A stretch of DNA of 42,369 nt from Flavobacterium sp. (GTDB lineage Bacteria > Bacteroidota > Bacteroidia > Flavobacteriales > Flavobacteriaceae), in the NCBI GenBank assembly GCA_018883065.1, contig VEQT01000018.1, positions 1 to 42,369 of the forward strand. The letters run 5' to 3'. Each line of letters opens with the position of its first letter. Position 1 is the stretch's first letter. The position numbers were made by a program, and so were the translations under genes. The notes beneath the pieces are model-generated. The model was given only the letters and a program-made list of their open reading frames with translations. It had not been told where the DNA came from and made no database searches. Positions 42,222 to 42,369 of this stretch are shown here, piece by piece.

Positions 42222-42369
42222 TTAGCGACGAATTAATACAACCAATAAAGTAACCAAGACTGAAATAGCTGAAATAGTTGCTGTGACATTTGGTCCAACA
42301 GCCGAAGCATTCACTCTGGTTTTATTTGGTTCAACCACCACTACATCGTTTTGAGCCAAGTAGTAAAAG
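42222..42369 (-). CDS. wza: Polysaccharide export outer-membrane protein Wza, C-terminal end only
   Basis: The last 48 residues of a frame entering from the right edge: FYYLAQNDVVVVEPNKTRV, then ASAVGPN and a hydrophobic segment ending in LVVLIRR and TAA. LAQNDVVVVEPNKTRVN and the C-terminal membrane helix are characteristic of Bacteroidota Wza-type lipoproteins (the BexD/CtrA/VexA family), which form the outer-membrane channel for polysaccharide. The N-terminal Poly_export and SLBB domains lie beyond the window. wzc begins 15 bases downstream, so wza-wzc is one transcription unit. Confidence 0.85.
   Translation of the reverse strand, partial: FYYLAQNDVVVVEPNKTRVNASAVGPNVTATISAISVLVTLLVVLIRR

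Noticed and set aside
15466..42369. Mobile genomic island
   Set aside because: No integrase, transposase, tRNA or flanking repeat was found, and codon and base use do not differ visibly from the left part, although the right boundary is not in view.

Overview
The window comes from a Bacteroidota bacterium, most likely a flavobacterium. The DNA is AT-rich. One exported protein carries a type IX secretion (T9SS) C-terminal sorting domain, and there is a PorV/PorQ-family barrel protein. Several genes follow promoters of the Bacteroidota type (TAnnTTTG, in two cases with TTG 21-22 bases upstream). I see no tRNA, rRNA, CRISPR array, transposase, integrase or prophage gene.

Left part (1-15464) is mostly housekeeping and envelope biogenesis. 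It holds an exported methionine sulfoxide reductase pair (msrB, cut by the window edge, and msrA), non-phosphorylating glyceraldehyde-3-phosphate dehydrogenase (gapN) behind an operator-like repeat array, a COG2509-type FAD protein, a T9SS-exported protein with Asp-rich calcium-binding repeats, a small conserved protein and recQ. Next comes a plus-strand run kdsD-tatC-AhpD-like-(promoter)-lptB-DUF5808, then pssA on the minus strand, then a PorV-like gene with lnt. KdsD, LptB, Lnt, TatC and PssA all serve the cell envelope (Kdo, LPS transport, lipoprotein acylation, protein export, phosphatidylethanolamine).

Right part (15466-42369) is one large surface-polysaccharide locus, read almost entirely on the minus strand. 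In transcription order: wza (3' end only), wzc; then, after the plus-strand tyrosine-phosphatase gene, wzm-wzt, an FkbM methyltransferase, two GT2 glycosyltransferases, neuA-neuB-neuC (sialic acid synthesis and activation), an acyltransferase-3 protein, a DegT-type aminotransferase, a polyprenyl-phosphate-type GT2, a multi-TM glycosyltransferase-like protein, an orphan GT-B-like protein, two left-handed beta-helix acetyltransferases, five more glycosyltransferases, an O-antigen ligase/polymerase-like protein, and, behind its own promoter, the initiating undecaprenyl-phosphate sugar transferase. From wzm to the ligase-like gene (about 22 kb) genes overlap (GTGA, ATGA, TAATG) or lie within 0-74 bases, so this looks like a single transcription unit.

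Working model (inference): the sugar transferase loads the first sugar on undecaprenyl phosphate; the glycosyltransferases extend it with sugars that include a nonulosonic acid (probably Neu5Ac); acetyl, acyl and methyl groups are added; Wzm-Wzt exports the glycan; Wza-Wzc and the PHP phosphatase control or conduct later export, and the ligase-like protein transfers or polymerises it. The most notable points are: sialic acid genes without a recognisable sialyltransferase, an FkbM methyltransferase coupled to wzt (possible chain capping), a Wzc tail of 13 perfect Tyr-Gly repeats, a glycosyltransferase with an unassigned N-terminal domain, a RecQ without zinc-binding cysteines, and a TTTGTTTA repeat array at gapN.
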